Positions 37,363 to 51,345 of a stretch of 64,000 nucleotides of DNA are shown here, piece after piece. This DNA comes from Lineus longissimus (taxonomy: Eukaryota > Nemertea > Pilidiophora > Heteronemertea > Lineidae): NCBI RefSeq assembly GCF_910592395.1, contig NC_088318.1, forward strand, positions 14,134,349 through 14,198,348, written 5' to 3'. Made by a program: the position numbers and the translations under genes. Under the pieces are notes generated by a model that was not told the origin of the DNA, did not search any database, and saw nothing but the letters and a program-made list of their open reading frames with translations. How positions within the stretch are numbered: the first letter of the stretch is position 1; each line of letters begins with the position of its first letter.

Positions 37363-38495
37363 ATGTAAGAAAACGTACCCCCCTTCCCACATTTACGAAC
37401 CAAACAAGCAAACTCGAAAACACATTTTTCATGCAGAGCTAGTAATTAGCCTACATATCCTAGGATGATCCAATAAGATCACACCGATTATAGGATTAAG
37501 GCAAAAGTTGTATCACTAATTGCTTAATTTATTAACGGCCCTATGCATAATGTTTTCTCATCTTTATGATAATTTTTGGATTACGTCTAATATGACAGAT
37601 CGATGCAGCTGACAAAAGGCTTTATCTTATTTTCTTAACAGGGATTCCTCTCATATTCTGCTGTACTAGTTGGCTTACAGAAGATTGTAGTCTTCACGTT
37701 AGGGTCGACACCAGTCTATACACGCCCTAATATTTCTCCTGGCAGGTTACAGCACCAGCATTACCCCACTCTGTCATTGGTCCATGAAGACTCCAAGAAT
37801 ACCAATAGAATTTTTCACCCTATGATCGAACACGCTCAAATAGATTTAAGAACTGATGCCATTCCTTCTGACACAAGTGACAGATATTCTCCGCCGCGCT
37901 AATCTTTAATTATTCCGTATTAAAATGATCAGTACGCATGCTGGCTTCGTCGAACATTGTGAAATTGCATCATGGTCTTGTTACGATGTGTTTGATAAAT
38001 AACGACAGATAAAAACGTGTTTTGATCTGCCGCCAGGCGAACGCGATCCATTTGGATGAATACGCGAGTTATCGCGCTGACGGTTTTGTTTGATTCAATT
38101 TTATTCATTTTGATGAAATCGATATGAATTGTTGCTAGGGTCACATGCTTGGGTGCTTTTTTAAATCGGGGTGGGGCAATAGGAAGGTTCTCTTCTCAAA
38201 AATGACATTCAGAAAAACCATATCCCTGGTGGCACAATGCCCGAGGGGCAAAAACACCATGTCACCAGATACAGAATCTGAAGCCGAATCATCTAATCTC
38301 GCATTGTCACACTTGGCTCATCTTCTTAATCACGCGGAATAGGCCGACCATGGCGTAATGGACCTGAAGTGGTTGCACGAATTTGAGATGTATCGATCCA
38401 TAATTAGCGGATTTTATTTCAAATTTTAATCCCTTAGAAGACGACAAAGATTTAATGGAACCTTAAAGGCATGTGCCGTTCGTTTAAAAAATTTG
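37363..38495. other. No gene seen
   Basis: AT-rich sequence with no recognisable gene or repeat. Confidence 0.5.
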
Positions 38496-38497
38496 AA

Positions 38498-38960
38498 ATT
38501 TGAAATTGTATTTCAGATTTTTCAACTGTGTAGATACATTTGAATATGAATTTCAGCATTGCTGTTCACCGATATATATATATATTCTGCAATCTGTGTG
38601 ATTGGAATAAAATGGAGGGGGCACACTAGGAAAATTGACAAAATTTTACACTGAAATTTGAAATTGTATTTCAGAATTTTCAACTGTGTAAATACATTTG
38701 AATATGAATTTCAGCATTGCTGTTCACCGATATATATATATTCTGCAATCTGTGTGATTGGAATAAAATGGAGGGGGCACACTAGGAAAATTGACAAAAT
38801 TTGACACTGAAATTTGAAATTGTATTTCAGAATTTTCAACTGTGTAGATACATTTGAATATGACTTTCATCATTGCTGTTCACCGATATATATATATTCT
38901 GCCATCTGTGTGATTGAAATAAAATGGAGGGGGCACACTTGAAAATTGACAAAATTTGAC
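38498..38960. repeat. Three tandem copies of a 156-158-bp unit
   Basis: TGAAATTGTATTTCAGA recurs at 38,501, 38,659 and 38,815. Each unit contains an (AT)n block of slightly different length (CCGATATATATA...TTCTGC) and a GAATAAAATGGAGGGGGCACAC word. The units are very similar and differ mainly by AT dinucleotides. The block ends at 38,960 with ATTGACAAAATTTGACT. Confidence 0.9.
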
Positions 38961-41900
38961 TACGCTACAGGCTTCCTTCAATACCATGGCACTTGATTAG
39001 CAAATATGATAGCAGTGTGTCTTCCCCATGAGTGGAGTCTGCATGCAACTATAGGACATTCCTGACCACCACCTGGCCAGTTCACATCACAGAATGTTCC
39101 CACTCTCCAAGGCAAGGGTTGGCTAAGTGCTATTCACTAACAGGAGTTTGAGGACATCAATGGTTAGCAGTAGATTTGGAGAGTTGTGGCTAGACAACTG
39201 AAATTGGTCAAGAAAACGGAATTTTAAAATTAGAGGTTATTTGGCGAGACATTACTTGGCTAGCCTTTACATTCAGAGTCATGCATAGGCTATTAAAGAG
39301 GGATATTTTTCATCTCAAAGGAGGATATCTTTTTTTCCTAATAATGTCTCTTACCTTGAAATATGGTCCTATATTCCAACAATCAGAGTTTCTGCAAAGA
39401 CGAGACAAAAAAAACAAGATTATGACGACAGCCTGAATTTGAAATTATATACACCTTGCTTACTTGTGGTATAATGCACAGTGCCTTATTTTGGCGGCAG
39501 CAGTCATGATAAATTCAATCCATTTTCATCTTCACCATGTAAACCCAGTTGATGAATATAATAACTCAAATCTATTACTATAAACGAACAAGGTGTCAGC
39601 CAACAGTTTACCTGATAAAGTCATTTATTTTCATTTGAGAATCGGTGACAGGCATAACGATAATTTATAACGTGGTGCCGTTACGTCTCCCCGCAGACGA
39701 ATGGCGAGTTAAAGATGGCTTCCTTGGCGGCGATGTTCTCCCCGCGGTTCAGAATTAATAATGAAACTTATTCGTACAACTCTTTCACAGTCAGTCACTT
39801 TTGTTGTTCCTCATCAGAGAACGCATTCATTATCTCCGAATTCGTTTCACCCCATGAAGACCTGAACTATAGTGCATTGCATGTACATTTCACCATTTGC
39901 AAACGATTTTTCATTTCACTACATCAGGGACGCAACCGAAAGTTAAAGAAAGAGAAACACTTTAAAAGTGGCGGGATTCTCTATCGGTTTTTACAACAAG
40001 TTCTGGGCAAAAATTTTACCAAGGCCAGCATTGCCATAGCAGTTGGGGCCTCGAAAAAGGGTCTTCTCACTTGTCTCTCAGCTCTTCTTTAACACTTTTC
40101 AACACCCCAGGCCAAAATGGCTCTAAAAAGGTCCCCTAAAACTTTTCGAAATTTGAGGCCTGCATGCTGGTTTCTCAATATTTGTGGTTGCCCCAAGATA
40201 CTGAAAAACGCTGTGATCCTTGTTTATTTCTGAAAAGGTCTTTTCATTTGTCATGAGAAGACTGCCTGGTTGGAAATGGCCTCTTGATTATGATGGTCTT
40301 GTTTCTCACAGGATGCCCAGCAGCGGAATGACCATTGCATATTATTCCCCAATCAATAGTTGAAACAATCCTTTGACGTTTTTTGCACCAACTACCGAGG
40401 TAAGAGGATTGGTCTCCAACTGAGATTAACCTCCATCAGATTTACTGTCTTTTTGCTCTAAATTGTTGTCTAAACTAAAACTAAACGCCTCGGTTTCCGC
40501 CGAATTCAATACCACTCCATCATGTCAGTCGTCTGATATATCGTGCGCGCCGAAACTACCAAATTTATTTTCCGTAAATCAAAAAGAATTACATTTATCA
40601 TCAGAAGTGAGGGTTTAGCCAAGTCTACTGATTAAAACGCCGAACTCAGATGAGTCCAATTATTTTTACAGGGGCGAATATCTCCCTCCATTAATTGATC
40701 GGAGCGGATGGTGAGGTTCATCAGTTTTAATTCCGCGCAGAATCAATTTGACTTTTTATTGTCTTTAGCGCATTTGTGGCAAGATGGTCGCTCGCGATTG
40801 CCCGTCCCACCGGAGTAGGAAAATTAATAACGAGGCTATAGCCAATGGAAATATCTAGAGTTATATCGTGGCAGACTCGAGTGTATTAATTAACGTGCCT
40901 CAGCAATGCGGAGAAATCGTAGATCATTTTGGTCTGGAATTACTCCCCAGAGGTCGTTCTTATCAAGTGTGAAAATTTCCTCGATTCTTTTACGCGCACT
41001 GCGTCAATGTCAATTTTGGAATATTTTCATCAAAATTATCTCCATGCTGCAGTGCACTTTATTCTTGGCACAGCGGTGGTGCTAGTTCGCGATTGTTGAT
41101 TCATGGAAAAGATGGCGGCTTATTCATCCAATCAATGGGGCAAAATGAATAAACAGTTCACTTGAGATTCAGAAATATTGACGCAGACAAGATAACCTTG
41201 ACTTGTGCTCAACTATGTGGGATCATGTCCAAAGTCCGCACCCAAAGTTCGAATGAGAAATGTGCACATTTTGTCTGACTCCATCCCTGAACACACTGAG
41301 AAATGAACCACCTTCTTATGATTTGCTGATGCATCACCATGTCAATAAATAAGACCCCTTAATTACCCTTATCATTTTGACCCTGAAGATGAGCCGCTTA
41401 ACGAGCGACTCAATTAACAAAGGTGGACATGAAGCTGTCACTGTCGCTAATCAAGTATTCACGTTATGACTTTCGCTAATTAAATTAGCACCTTGCGACC
41501 TTTCATACAGATTTACAACGTTGGGTCCATATTACAATCTCAGAATCACCGATATAATATCTCGGGTTAATTACACTCCCTGATGAGTTTACCCTCGACC
41601 AATCAAAATTCCCATCTCATACTTTTATAGCGTCTGTACCAATGCACTCTGGTGGAAGCTAACCAGGATGAAATTCGTAATACGATAAGTTCTGAAATAC
41701 ACTCATCTTTTCATTCAATTTATATGGAAAAACATTTTAAAGTCTGTTCAACTCAAGTAGAACTAATGCAACGTACATTTTGATACTCATACCAAAGGAA
41801 ATGTACACATAACTGAGATCAAGTTGACCTGAGATTGACTGACAAAAGTAGACTGTCATTTCGGCACCATTTCCATAACCTCATTATCCCCATGCTGATT

Positions 41901-44900
41901 AGCCCTGGAGCTGAAATAGGCACGTGCAATAATTCAATAAAGGCATTCAATTTTATCGGAAATACCAACAACATTCCTGGGATGTATCCATGGAATTTTG
42001 ATCAGGTTCGTTATCTTTGAGATTTTAATTACTCATCTCATTAGGACGGATAAGAGGTTCAGTGCATTACGATTTGGTACAAGAAGCTCCGGGAGCTGGG
42101 AGGGTTGGGTCTGGGCTAACCGTTGCCCCGGCCATTGTAGAAGGGGATAAGTAAATGAGTGCATGAACTTGACCAACTTCCTTCAAAGATCCAATGGACA
42201 GCGGAGACCACTGGCTATACCCTCCAGTATGCCGAGGCCAAAGGTAAAGGAATGCTGTGTCGCTTTCCATCCACAACCATTCCTTTGTTATCTCTCCCGC
42301 TATCGAAAAACTACCGCACGGTTTCCCCATCTCGCCGTTACAGAAACCATATCAGAAGGAAATTATACGCCATCAATAATGAATCGAAACAGCAGCCCCA
42401 ATCTGACCATCAATAACACGAAGACCAAAACTATCTTTTTTCCCGCGCGCTGATTCCCCGCATGAATTGCAAAACAATACCGTTGAAATGATACGCTCCT
42501 TTGAGATGAGTTCCCAGCGCATTTCTGCGCAAAATATCTACCAGTTATGTCTCGGATGGTCTTTTTTCCTCCCCGTGGACGGAGAACAATTGTCGCAAAA
42601 TCTCCTCATCTCAGCGGCCAACCACGCGCCGTCAAACCGTACAAACACATCGCCATATTTTTGGATTAAAACCCTCTGAATAAGTAATAGGGAGAAAATT
42701 GACTTGATATGTTTAAGACAGTCAGGGATGTTCGGCAAGCTTTCAAATCTCCTTCATGATCTCGGCTGATATTGGAAATTAACCTTTCATATCAATGTCA
42801 ATTTGTTGCAACAAAAGGCTACCAACTCTTCATTACCGGTGTCATTTCATATTTTTTCAATTGCCCGTGATGCCGCTGTGATTGGTCATTATATTAACGG
42901 CGTAACCCTCCTGTATGATTCATGACAAGGCTAAGCCCCAAGATGCCCACGGAAGCCATAATAGCGCCCGCACGCTAGCGATTGGTGGGTTAGCACTTTG
43001 CAGTTGGCATCATATTCATACTCTAATCCGAAAACGTCCAAATAGCGTATGATTTATCCAACGTTAAGCTTCATTCTATCATCGCAAAATAAACGAACCC
43101 AAGGGCGATCAACGCGCATTTCAGGTCGATATGTCACCTTTCTCGATCGCCCAATTCCCACGTTGATATAAATGGACAGAGAACGAGTCTGATTTACTCC
43201 AAACTTAAGCCATCATTTTTACATTTATATTGAAGAAAACGGTACCAGTGTCGGCGATGTTTAGCCTCTCATCAGCGGCACTGACAAGGTGACAGGTCTC
43301 AAATTGAACATGACTGTCCATCTTAAGGTTAAGCTATCATTTGCAGATCATTAATCACCAGTAGTTAATGAGTCATCATTCATCATTAGCTATTTTATCC
43401 TCATATTGGAAACGTCTGAGAATCGACAAATTAGCTCAAAAAATTGATTTCAAATTTCATGGAATTTTTCATTGTTTGATCTATGGCAGCACATGTAGGT
43501 GTCGATTCATCCATAACCCTCACATGGGAAAGTTTCTCAGAATCAGCAAATGAGCACAAAAATTGATTTTCACATCAAGATAGTTCTTATCAAAGGCATA
43601 AACTACACAGGGATTTAGATACCAATATTTCGTGTCTTACCATGGACGTAGCAAGCGTACGCCACACTTTGTCCAATATACAACTGGGCTTCCGCAGTGC
43701 GCTTTCGAAATCTCGTATTCTTAGCAAGGTGCAGTTATCGCCTATAACCTCATCATGTCTGCTTGTATGAAAATAGCGCAAGATGTAACGTTATTGCTCT
43801 ATTTGTTGTAAATCAATATACATTGCAATTGGTGTGTAACAATTCAATTCTGGCGATACCAAGGGCTCTGGCCTGTCACATGGATACATTTGGTGGACGG
43901 GAAACTGGGAGTCGTTTTAGCCATTACTGCAACGTTGGCACGTTATAGCAATGGGTAGTTACGATTGGGGGGATTTCCGGTATTAATTCATTATACAAAA
44001 TGTATACACGGATCAGCGGCAAGATATAAGGATTTGCATACATAACAGGGAATAAAGTCATGAATCAGACAGACCAGGATGGATCATACTAGGTGACACA
44101 AAAAACATTATATACTTTTGATCTTGAATAACTCCTAAAATAAAAAGAGATTTTTACAAAATTTCTGCCACATGTATATGTACTTGAGATTGATACTTTT
44201 TTGCATCACCTATGGTGTTGACCCATGAAATTTCACAGAATGATGCAGTACTTAGCCCAAAGGAGCCTTAGATATATTAGCAATGAAGTCACATCCCCTT
44301 ATCTGGTGATTTTTCTCCGAACCATAGGTCAGGCCAACTCATCCGAGGGTTAACCCGCCACCTACGCTCAACACAATATCATGATATATCAGACATTTTC
44401 CAATATTACCCAAAACAAAAAACACCCTTTCTTAATTTCTTTATCAATAAGTTTCAGCTCCGCGATCAATTAAGACGCCTGTCTCGGATGATTTTCTAAG
44501 ACGTCACAATATCTAATTGACAGACACATTAATCATCCGAACACAATAGACAATAGCGTAACAAAGGGATTATAGGATTAGTCCACCTTAATCCATTGTT
44601 CTACGTTTAATGTATAGTTGTCACCTCATCAGTGTCAGGTACAAATTGTCACTTATATCTTCAAGTGTTGAGATACCGTACACCGGAAACGTTCGCAATG
44701 CCAAAAATTGGAGCACCTTGATGGCTCCCCACCACCAAGGGTTAAACAAATATCCCAATTCACACTTTTATGGTGGCCAGTTAATATATTTGATTAGCAT
44801 AACTTGGGACTCATAATCGCCAAGACCCGCCCTATTTGCGGATACGTCCAACAATATATCAACTCAATTAAATTAGGTGGCGATATATTAATATGCCCAC

Positions 44901-47900
44901 TTAAATACCTAATTACAATATGCCTAATTAAATACTTAATTACCATGAAGGCAATCATCGTAGCAGAGCCAGATGCGAATTTTCAAGTTTCAGAAACAAA
45001 ATCATCTTACGTTCTGAATGAAATATTGCCAAGGATTTAAAATTCATCATTTCTCTCAAAATAATTCATTGAAAAAGTTTCATAGCATTCAAGGGGATTT
45101 AAAGTTGATTATTTGGTTCAAGTGCCTGTTATTAATGAAGTTTGGTCTATTTTGGTGATGAGAACATTGAATAGCAGTTTCCAACATGAGTTATGTCTTC
45201 TTGAAGGTATATTGACTTTCAGACTCAAAGTCATTATTTTTGGGCGTCTTTCCGCAAGTGCTGATCTGAAGAAGAGGAATCAAAAGATCTTTCAAAACAA
45301 CGCCTTCTTTCATCATTTCTTACAACAATAGATCCTGTAAATTTTTTTTTGAAGAATTCATTGTAAAAATACTGGATTTGAAGCGTTTGCTTATTATAAA
45401 GTTGGATCCCACGCGACATTATTTTATCCTTAAATTTGTCCTTGCTCCCTGATTTTGCACCTCTTCAACATCAAGGCAACGACGACACACTCGTAATTTT
45501 GAAACAACCGTACAATCTTCGCCAGATTCAAATACCTTCATCCCTTTATCGACGCATCCCATCCTGCCGCCATTTCTTTTTACGCGCTCCAATGACGCAA
45601 TATTTCCCGCCAACCCCCTAATCGATGATGTTGTAATCGTTACAAGAAGACCCCAGTTATGTATTTAATACGCCATATAAAGTCATCATCTTCCACTCGA
45701 GTAATTTTTTTAAAGAAGCCAAACATGCGTGATAATTTTTCCCGCGGAAAATTAACCAATAATTCGCAATATAATAACGCATGTCCTGATCAAAACGCAA
45801 CCTTATCTACTAAGGCGTAAAATCATATCACACGCTTTCTTGTTTCTACTTGATAAATTAATGTCGCGATCTTCCTTCGATATTTTCTGCCTGGCTTCAG
45901 CAAAAGGCACCCGCAGCTCCGAGGCAAATTCGTAAAATATGATACCAAACATCAGACCAAATCAGACGGAATTGATTAAAACGATAAATTAGCCGACTTG
46001 AGTGATTGGATGGGTTAGGCCGGAAAAATAATTGGACGTTTCTTGTCACAGTCTCTTGAAAATGTGGGGCAATTGCTTATTTTGAATTTGATGCAGATAT
46101 ACGGATTAGATTGTGCCGGAATCCAAGCCAACCTCACCTCCAGAACCTCACCTCCATGACTGGAACTCTACTTCATGCAACGACCTCATCAATTGATGAC
46201 CTCATTCCGTCCTTGCCGCCATTATCGGTGAATGTGCAGGTTTCTCTCATTTCATTATTACACGGCGCTATGAATAGAACCGTGTGGGTACGTGAAACAT
46301 GACATCTCTTTCACCTGGCCTAATGTATTCATTGATGACAATGGCAGCACCGTGGCAATCTTTGTCCAGATTGGGAGGCATGTAGCCCGTCTCCACCCCT
46401 ATCCCGCCTGTTCCTTATTCTTAATCACCCAGTTATCAAAATGCAGGGTTTTTCGCTGCCATTTTAATTGTTTGTGCAACGTTTATTAACCACAGAGTTA
46501 ACACTTTCTCAAGAAAGCGAAAGTGATAAAGTTGTTCTTTTCCGTTTGATGGAATTTCAAAATTGTTATACCAGTTAGTGAAACACCATTCCAACCCACT
46601 GGAAATGCCCCTCTAACTTTGCACGCACGCCTACCCGGCACATAGGACATTGGGACAGGTACCACTGTCCACCACCCCACACCCCACACCCCCACTGAGC
46701 TCGAGGCCAATAAAACGACGCAAATCCATTTATTGTCATGGAGCCAGAAACACCACAGAAGGAATTCCATACAATTAATTTATCCGAATATCCTACAGAT
46801 ATAAACCATGAGATAGTTCAGGCTATTTGGATAATCTTCTAAGGCTCTGACAAATAATACGATTAATTCTACCATTGTCCTTGGATTCAGAATAATTGCA
46901 AAGTACTTCAGCGCAAATTAAATAATTTTCTTGTGAAGACATAAAATATGAACCCATGGCTATTGACATAGCTATTTTCCTCTTGGATCTATTTTATGGT
47001 GATCTGCCCAGATGCCATTTCTTTGGGCTGTGTAAGGAATCTTGGAATCCGGAAGATGACCAGGTCAATTAGCAAATTATTGGTCCTAATTAATTATCCT
47101 TCAGACACAAAGACACCATTCATACACTCACTATTTTTAAATTATTGGTCAGTAATTCCAAGACTCGACTTGGATAACAAAGACATGGGTTTTATCCCAG
47201 AGAGCACAAATCTCTAACTGTAACCACACTAAACAAAACACATCACCATGACCAAGCCTGGGCTGTAAATATTCAGTATATCAAGTTTGATTATACACTG
47301 GTGCAATAAAATTGGTTAAAATTTCAACCCAATATTGCAGAAAAGTTTGCAACTCTTGTATATTTCTCCCCAAATGCTCATCCACAAACGCCCAATTGGC
47401 CCCCAACATTCCAAACGCATCTCAAAACATCGTAGATTTCTCTTGACGGCCATTCATTTGAATATTCCATATAAGCGGCCATTTGTGCCATACACCGACC
47501 CCCAATAATTATTAAAATCAATAACGTTATCCCCAAAGTCCCGACCAATGAAAAGTTCCAAATTATATATGACCGTTGCCACGACGTTTGACCTTCTGGG
47601 ACTCATAAGAAGACTAATGATTTGGATGCAGTGGAGAGATATTGCGATGACTTATCGTGTGCGGACGCAATCGACATGCCTCTCACGTCTTCGCTTTAAT
47701 ATTTTTGGTAGATATGTGGGGTCAACGTGATGAGTTAATAGAAGCCACGTCTTCTGGGGCTTCGGGAGTGCTTGAATTACGAGAAACCGTTCCCGGCCCG
47801 CCGGAATAAATAAAGACATATTCATGGCTTGGCGAACATTAGGCGGCATTTTCCCTTATAATTTCTCCGCGCCATTCATGGTAGTTTATGTCTGTTGTTG

Positions 47901-48689
47901 TGGGGAATGAATAAAAATTTCCCTTTTTAAATAGACGCATACATCTAAGTTAGCGCTTTGTTTCCTGGATGGCCCTACAATGAATTATCTATGCATTTGA
48001 TCCGAATAAATTGTTTGCGGCCGCGGCGGATAAAATGTTATCAAGGGAATTAAGATTGATCAACATTTATGTACCGAGCACTTTTTTCCTCGCCACGCCA
48101 ATTAGCTGCATGTATTGTCCCTTGTTTCCTTGGGTTAGCCACTTAACCCAAATAATACATCTAAAGAGATTTTGTTACATGTAACTGTCCTGTTACAGTA
48201 GACCCCCCCCCCCACAATTCCCCTTGCTATTGAGCAAATGCCAAAGCTGACACCTTTTCAATGATATACACAATGCAAAATAGCATGTTATGAGAAAAGT
48301 TACATCGGTGCACTAGACCTCCCCTTCCCCTGGCCCAGCAAGATCTTCATTGGACCAAGGAGCTGCTATTTCAACCATGCACCACCCAGCATCATGACCA
48401 TTGCTATTGGTCGATTTCTGCATGACTGACGCCCGCTCCTATGATATACAAACTTGATCCGCGGGTGATGGAATATCGCAGAAGTCGATAAGTAATTTCT
48501 GCAGGCAATTCTGTCCATGTTCTTGCGAAATCAAATTCGCCAGATCCAGTAAGATATGTAGATGACGACGTATTAGCTGTATGGACACTTGGATGGTACA
48601 AGTCAATAACTGGTAGGTTGGTGGGCTTGACAGGCCATGCGATGACAGGGGGATGCCTCAGAAGATGGCTAGGGGTTTATCTCATGCCT
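38961..48689. other. Long gene-free stretch
   Basis: No recognisable gene. The longest frame, 125 codons at 39,715-40,092 (plus), starts at a reasonable ATG but shows no domain. Two short related blocks near 43,408 and 43,525 (both containing an AATC.RCAAAT..GC then AAAATTGATTT pattern) are a faint local duplication. A TAATTA cluster at 44,865-44,944 is listed separately. A C-run lies near 48,205. Confidence 0.45.
44865..44944. promoter_or_regulatory. Dense TAATTA/TTAAATA cluster
   Basis: In 80 bases CAATTAAATTAG, ATATTAATAT, CTTAAATACCTAATTAC and CCTAATTAAATACTTAATTACC occur, the last two being related to each other. At least four homeodomain-type cores are present. This may be an enhancer or a low-complexity AT repeat; I cannot tell which from sequence alone. 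Confidence 0.3.
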
Positions 48690-49025
48690 TTGGAGCCTCA
48701 TAGCCTAGTGGTTAACACTGCTGGCTACCACGCAATAGGGCCCGGGTTCGATCCCGGGGAGAACCCAGGATTGTATTTCTGGATGAACCGGCGTGGCTTT
48801 CAAGGAACTAAAATTCCTGGCTCTTCACAACACGTACATTAACGTATGAAATACTCGAGGGTCTGTCGGATGAGACTTAAAGCCGTGGTCCCTTGTACCT
48901 GAGTGTCTATGCCAGGGCAAGTAAAAGATCCCACATAGGTGGACAGTAGCCTGTAGTGGACTCAATACCTCCGGCAAAAATCCAATAGGGTTACGACACC
49001 GGTAATGATATGATATGATATGATT
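48690..49025 (+). mobile_element. tRNA-derived SINE with (GATAT)n tail
   Basis: A box TAGCCTAGTGG (48,701-48,711) and B box GGTTCGATCCC (48,745-48,755) define a tRNA-like head with an intact GGGCCCGGGTTCGATCCCGGGG arm. The body contains GATGAGACTTAAAGCCGTGG and GTAAAAGATCCCAC, words typical of a widely shared SINE central domain (from general knowledge; the exact superfamily needs a repeat library). The tail is ATGATATGATATGATATGATT. It differs from the SINE at 20,389, so at least two SINE families are present. Confidence 0.85.
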
Positions 49026-49615
49026 TGGGAGAATAATCAAACTTCAGCTTCAAATTCCTAAGTATGACATTTTTGAAGCAACCAAGTCATTTTTTCAAGT
49101 TGGTATGTCAAATCAAAAAACACTTTTTCGCAATTTTATTTTTAGAGAATTGTGTTTTTGAGCAAAATCCACCGAAATAAAATGCCAACAAATATTTGGT
49201 TGAAAAAAAAAATCACCCTGGTGAGAGAATCAGGAAACCGATCCAGTATTAACAAGCTACCTTATCAATAGAAAGTATCAGAATTCTGTCAAACGTCTGT
49301 CAAAGTTTTCATTGGGAAATGCCCCTTTGAGAACGATTTCGCTCTTTACCATATGAGACACGGTACGACAATGTCTCGATCATAATCACGAAGGAATCTT
49401 CCAAACTCAAACATGTCCATCGCGATTCTCTCGAGACGACCGTTGCCCTATTGATATAGATGTAGCAAGGCAATCTTCAACTCTTAATTGCATAATTAAT
49501 CACATCACGCCCATCTCTCAGCGCCGACTGCAAAGCGACTGATAAAATTCATTCATTTGCGTCTCAATCAAAATGATAAAACGGCATCATTTGACCTGTT
49601 CTGTGAAAAGCATCT
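49026..49615. other. No gene seen
   Basis: AT-rich DNA with a poly-A run near 49,205 and no recognisable gene. Confidence 0.5.
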
Positions 49616-49875
49616 CGCCATCAATTTTAATGATTGTTCGAGGTTCCGTTTCTCCAAGGATACTTTCTCAATCCATAGTCAGGCGTATTGTTGCATTGGC
49701 TCGGAACCATCAGATTCTGATCACAACAACAGCTCCTCTAGAGTGCGTTCAAAAAGATGTACTATCACACTGTACACTGTCTGTTCCAATTTAAATGATT
49801 GTGAGAGGTTCAGCCTACTTTCTCAAATCTTAAGTCAGGTGCTTGGCTGTACTGGCTAGGACCATCAGATACTAA
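49616..49875. repeat. Diverged tandem duplication, about 165 bp
   Basis: TTTTAATGATTGTTCGAGGTTC followed by ACTTTCTCAATCCATAGTCAGG and CCATCAGATTCTGA (49,625-49,720) is echoed by TTTAAATGATTGTGAGAGGTTC, ACTTTCTCAAATCTTAAGTCAGG and CCATCAGATACTAA (49,788-49,875). Two clearly related, diverged copies are present. Confidence 0.65.
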
Positions 49876-51008
49876 ATGTACAACTAGTGGTGTCATTGAG
49901 TACCCCTGGGAGAGGATGCCTATTTTTCTACCAGGACACCCTCATTAAGTTTAAATAGTTCATCATTTTGTCAAAATGAATCGCTCCGTCGAAACCAGTC
50001 AATAAATTAAATGAGAAATAACAGTGTATGTCTGTTTGCCTCCAACAAACATTCTAGACAGTCTGCAATCATCGCAGAGATCCTAAATCATCTCCCGTGG
50101 ACCCCGTATCAAATGAACCAAGGATCAACAATCAGACTTCATCAAAAATGAAACTGTTCGTATTCACTTTATATTCTGTCAATTTCAGTATTTGTTCGTC
50201 AAACGTTGTGTTGATTTCGATGGTCTTTAGTCAAAATTGTGTAAACATTGGTATTTCTGTTGTCTCATTTGATGAATGGACTATAAGGGTAGACGGATTT
50301 AGTGCCGAGGAACCATTATACTTGAAAGCTCACAAGCTGAATCCGCTTTCTCATCTTTCCTTCAATAGGTGGCACTCCCAGTTGACGAGCTGATGGTCTT
50401 TTTGCCTTTCTTGACCCGCAGAGCAGGCGGTGCTCATTGTCAAGTTCTGCGAAAGTCGCATCAAGATTTTATTCAAAAATCGTTTGTTGTACGTGTTTTG
50501 GAGAACAAAATTCAAAACCACTTTCTAACCGTTCTCTACTAATGAGCACACCCATTCTTTAATGGCTGAATTTTTACAAAACTGCAATCAACTGCGTAAC
50601 AACAAAGGATGAATAACCATCCGCAGAGGAAGTGTTGCGCCAGGAGACGGATGTCTTTGTGACCGTTAAATGACTCGGGATTCCCGAAAGACTGCATCCT
50701 GACGTGCCTCTAAATACGCCACGCGAGCGATGAAAAATTGCATATCTCTGGACGAGCCATCAATCTTTTGGTAAATATCTAGAACATTTCAATTTTCTCT
50801 ATCCCCTCGGTGATTATCTGCGGTGTAAAAACTCTCATCGCACAAACTATCCTTCTAAATACCGTCCCAAGACGCCCGGATGACGAAAACCTATTACTTG
50901 TCCGTGAATCTTTGAACACGGTTGGTCAGCTTTCCGGCGCTCACCGCGGCCGCGTCAAGTGATAAGCAAGAAGACGCCGTGCAGGTTATTTTATCAACGT
51001 TTGGAAGG
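49876..51008. other. No gene seen
   Basis: No recognisable gene or element. The 98-codon plus-strand frame at 50,097-50,393 has no domain. Confidence 0.5.
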
Positions 51009-51345
51009 CAAGTGTACATTTTGTACAGTATCATGAATAGCTTCTCCACTCAGCTTTGAGTGGAAACTGCCACAGATTGCATTTTACCACCACTATTAGT
51101 AGAAGTTGGTGTACATTTTCAACACAACTAAGTACTATTTCCCCAATCAAGTTTGGGTGAAACTGCTATAAACTTAGTAAATGCAAAAGAAGATCAAGCC
51201 TGGTGTACATTTTGTACAGCATTGTCTCGAAAACAATTGTATTTCAGGGTGAAATTTCCATATGCTGCGTCCCAAAAACCGGTAGGCCTATGTTTGGCCG
51301 ATTGAAATTAAAACGTGTACATTTTACAGAGAAACCTGTACACAT
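51009..51345. repeat. Diverged tandem repeat anchored by GTGTACATTTT
   Basis: GTGTACATTTT recurs at 51,012, 51,109, 51,203 and 51,315. After the first three, a GGGTGAAA or GAGTGGAAA-like word follows some 45 bases later. The copies are strongly diverged, so this is an old array of about 97-bp units. Confidence 0.5.

Noticed and set aside
39715-40092. 125-codon plus-strand frame starting at ATGGCTTCC
   Set aside because: Reasonable start context, but no recognisable domain, no splice partner, and a length possible by chance over 56 kb.
48618-48842. 74-codon plus-strand frame
   Set aside because: It is the translated SINE head and body; the tRNA-like boxes explain the sequence.
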